NCBI GenBank assembly: GCA_021812905.1
Contig: JAKAMM010000010.1
Coordinates: 1-15,903, forward strand
Origin: Chloroflexota bacterium
GTDB lineage: Bacteria; Chloroflexota; Anaerolineae; Anaerolineales; Villigracilaceae
Direction of reading: 5' to 3'
DNA length: 15,903 nt
Under the pieces are notes generated by a model. That model saw nothing but the letters and a program-made list of their open reading frames with translations. It was not told where the DNA came from and did not search any database. Shown piece by piece: positions 15,226 through 15,903 of the stretch; positions within the stretch are counted from its first letter, which is position 1, and each line of letters starts with the position of its first letter. The position numbers were made by a program, and so were the translations under genes.

Positions 15226-15261
15226 TGTCATTGCGAGGCGTTCCTTGCCGAAGCAATGACA
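15226..15261. repeat. Short palindromic copy of the TGTCATTGC repeat, 36 bp
   Basis: Perfect 9-bp inverted ends, TGTCATTGC (15226-15234) and GCAATGACA (15253-15261), flank a 18-nt centre. The left end, TGTCATTGCGAGG, is the same as the outer end of the repeat at 4566-4704, so this looks like a minimal member of one dispersed family. It fills the 62-nt gap between two convergent genes and could fold as a hairpin that helps end both transcripts, though neither side has a strong T-run. Confidence 0.7.
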
Positions 15262-15274
15262 CTATTGGATATTA

Positions 15275-15898
15275 TTAGCGAGGCTGTCCATCCATTATGG
15301 CACATATTTCCACGCGCGCGGGCCTGCTCAAATAGTAGCCTTGATTGGCGCAGGCGCGGCATAATACCGTTCCGTTCACGATCTGTTCCCGCTCGTTGAT
15401 GATCTCTTCGCCGCAATTATTGCATTTGACCGGCATACCCGGTTTGCTGAGGATGGCGTTCAAGGATGGCTGCAGGATCACCTCCTGAAAGCGGAATAAT
15501 TCCTCCTCCGGCATGACTTGATAACCTTCCAGTTGGGCAAAGTAATGACATTTTTCGTGCGGGGCATAGATCGGTGCGCGCTGGCGCACATCCAGCGCAG
15601 GCGAAATGCGCACCGCCCGACCGGTCTTTACGTTGACGAAAGTGGCAGCGATCTTGCCCATATCATTCACGCGCAACGTACGGTGGCCGACCGTCGTGCC
15701 GGTGGATACTTCAATCCCGTCCGCAAAACAACTGTCCGTTTCGACGATGACCAGCGCGGTGAGTTTCGTGACGGGCGCTTTGACTCCTAAAACCTCCAGT
15801 CCGGCCAATCCCATGCGGACGCCTAATACCTGCCGCGGACAAAGATGACTATGTCGGCTGGAGGAAAGTTCAAGCAGGCTGGATAAATTCGGAATCAT
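15275..15898 (-). CDS. FmdE-family protein (formylmethanofuran dehydrogenase subunit E-like) with C-terminal zinc ribbon
   Basis: A 207-residue cytoplasmic protein. The N-terminal FmdE domain has the hallmark HSHLCPRQVLGVRMG (16-30), with H16, H18 and C20. It continues with VETDSCFADGIEVSTGTTVG (52-71), C57 included, and RTLRVNDMGKIAATFVNVKTGRAVRI (73-98). A C-terminal zinc-ribbon follows: CNNC (159-162) and CRAC (180-183). In methanogens FmdE is a subunit of formylmethanofuran dehydrogenase, but many bacteria without that pathway carry stand-alone FmdE-like proteins whose role is unclear, often thought to involve molybdenum-enzyme or metal handling. The start at 15898 fits the usual distance before the HxHLCP motif, but only 5 nt of upstream sequence are visible, so its ribosome site cannot be checked and a slightly longer protein is possible. 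Confidence 0.9.
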   Translation of the reverse strand: MIPNLSSLLELSSSRHSHLCPRQVLGVRMGLAGLEVLGVKAPVTKLTALVIVETDSCFADGIEVSTGTTVGHRTLRVNDMGKIAATFVNVKTGRAVRISPALDVRQRAPIYAPHEKCHYFAQLEGYQVMPEEELFRFQEVILQPSLNAILSKPGMPVKCNNCGEEIINEREQIVNGTVLCRACANQGYYLSRPARVEICAIMDGQPR

Positions 15899-15903
15899 GG
15901 AGT

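Noticed and set aside
1..15903. CRISPR arrays, tRNA or rRNA genes, transposases, defence or toxin-antitoxin genes
   Set aside because: None could be recognised by reading the sequence. Repeats are limited to the two palindromic elements and single hairpins. A tRNA scan was not possible, so a divergent RNA gene is not strictly excluded.

Overview
The window is a long stretch of a bacterial chromosome devoted almost entirely to ABC uptake transporters of the oligopeptide/dipeptide (Opp/Dpp, nickel/peptide/opine) class. The organism is most likely a member of the Chloroflexota, Anaerolineae-like. The grounds are the Thr/Ala/Pro-rich linkers after the lipoprotein cysteines, a dispersed repeat of the TGTCATTGCGAGG type, moderate GC and the transporter architecture. 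This placement is inference; there is no rRNA or other marker gene here.

Layout. Ten complete genes and one partial gene run on the minus strand from about 14.1 kb down to position 1. A sigma70-type promoter (14221-14248) precedes module A: a large lipoprotein solute-binding protein (11499-14066), a 13-bp hairpin, a DppB-type permease (10300-11415), a DppC-type permease with a large extracytoplasmic insert (8957-10294), a DppD-type ATPase (7997-8953), a DppF-type ATPase (6959-7981) and a translationally coupled two-helix membrane protein (6762-6962). A textbook intrinsic terminator (6682-6712) follows. Module B begins only 21 nt further on: two more lipoprotein solute-binding proteins (4717-6660 and 2627-4705), a second DppD/OppD-type ATPase (1555-2580), a second OppF-type ATPase (542-1534) and a response regulator cut off by the window edge (1-527). 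Module B has no permease genes of its own in this window.

At the right end, a divergent plus-strand TauE/SafE-family membrane exporter (14448-15212) converges on a minus-strand FmdE-family protein with a zinc ribbon (15275-15898). A 36-bp palindromic repeat lies between them.

How the genes work together. Module A encodes every part of a working importer: a lipid-anchored receptor, two channel subunits and two ATPases with the C-terminal four-cysteine oligopeptide-binding extension. Module B supplies alternative receptors and a second ATPase pair that may feed the module A permeases. The substrate cannot be read from sequence; this family includes peptide and oligosaccharide importers.

Most striking point. 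The module A receptor appears to be naturally circularly permuted. Sequence blocks normally in the second half of a family 5 binding protein come first, the canonical N-terminal blocks follow, and an Ig-like beta domain closes the chain. It is paired with a DppC whose outside loop is enlarged by well over 100 residues, which suggests a specialised receptor-channel interface. The second main curiosity is a 139-bp palindromic repeat that forms the 5' end of a solute-binding protein gene and seems to supply its start codon.
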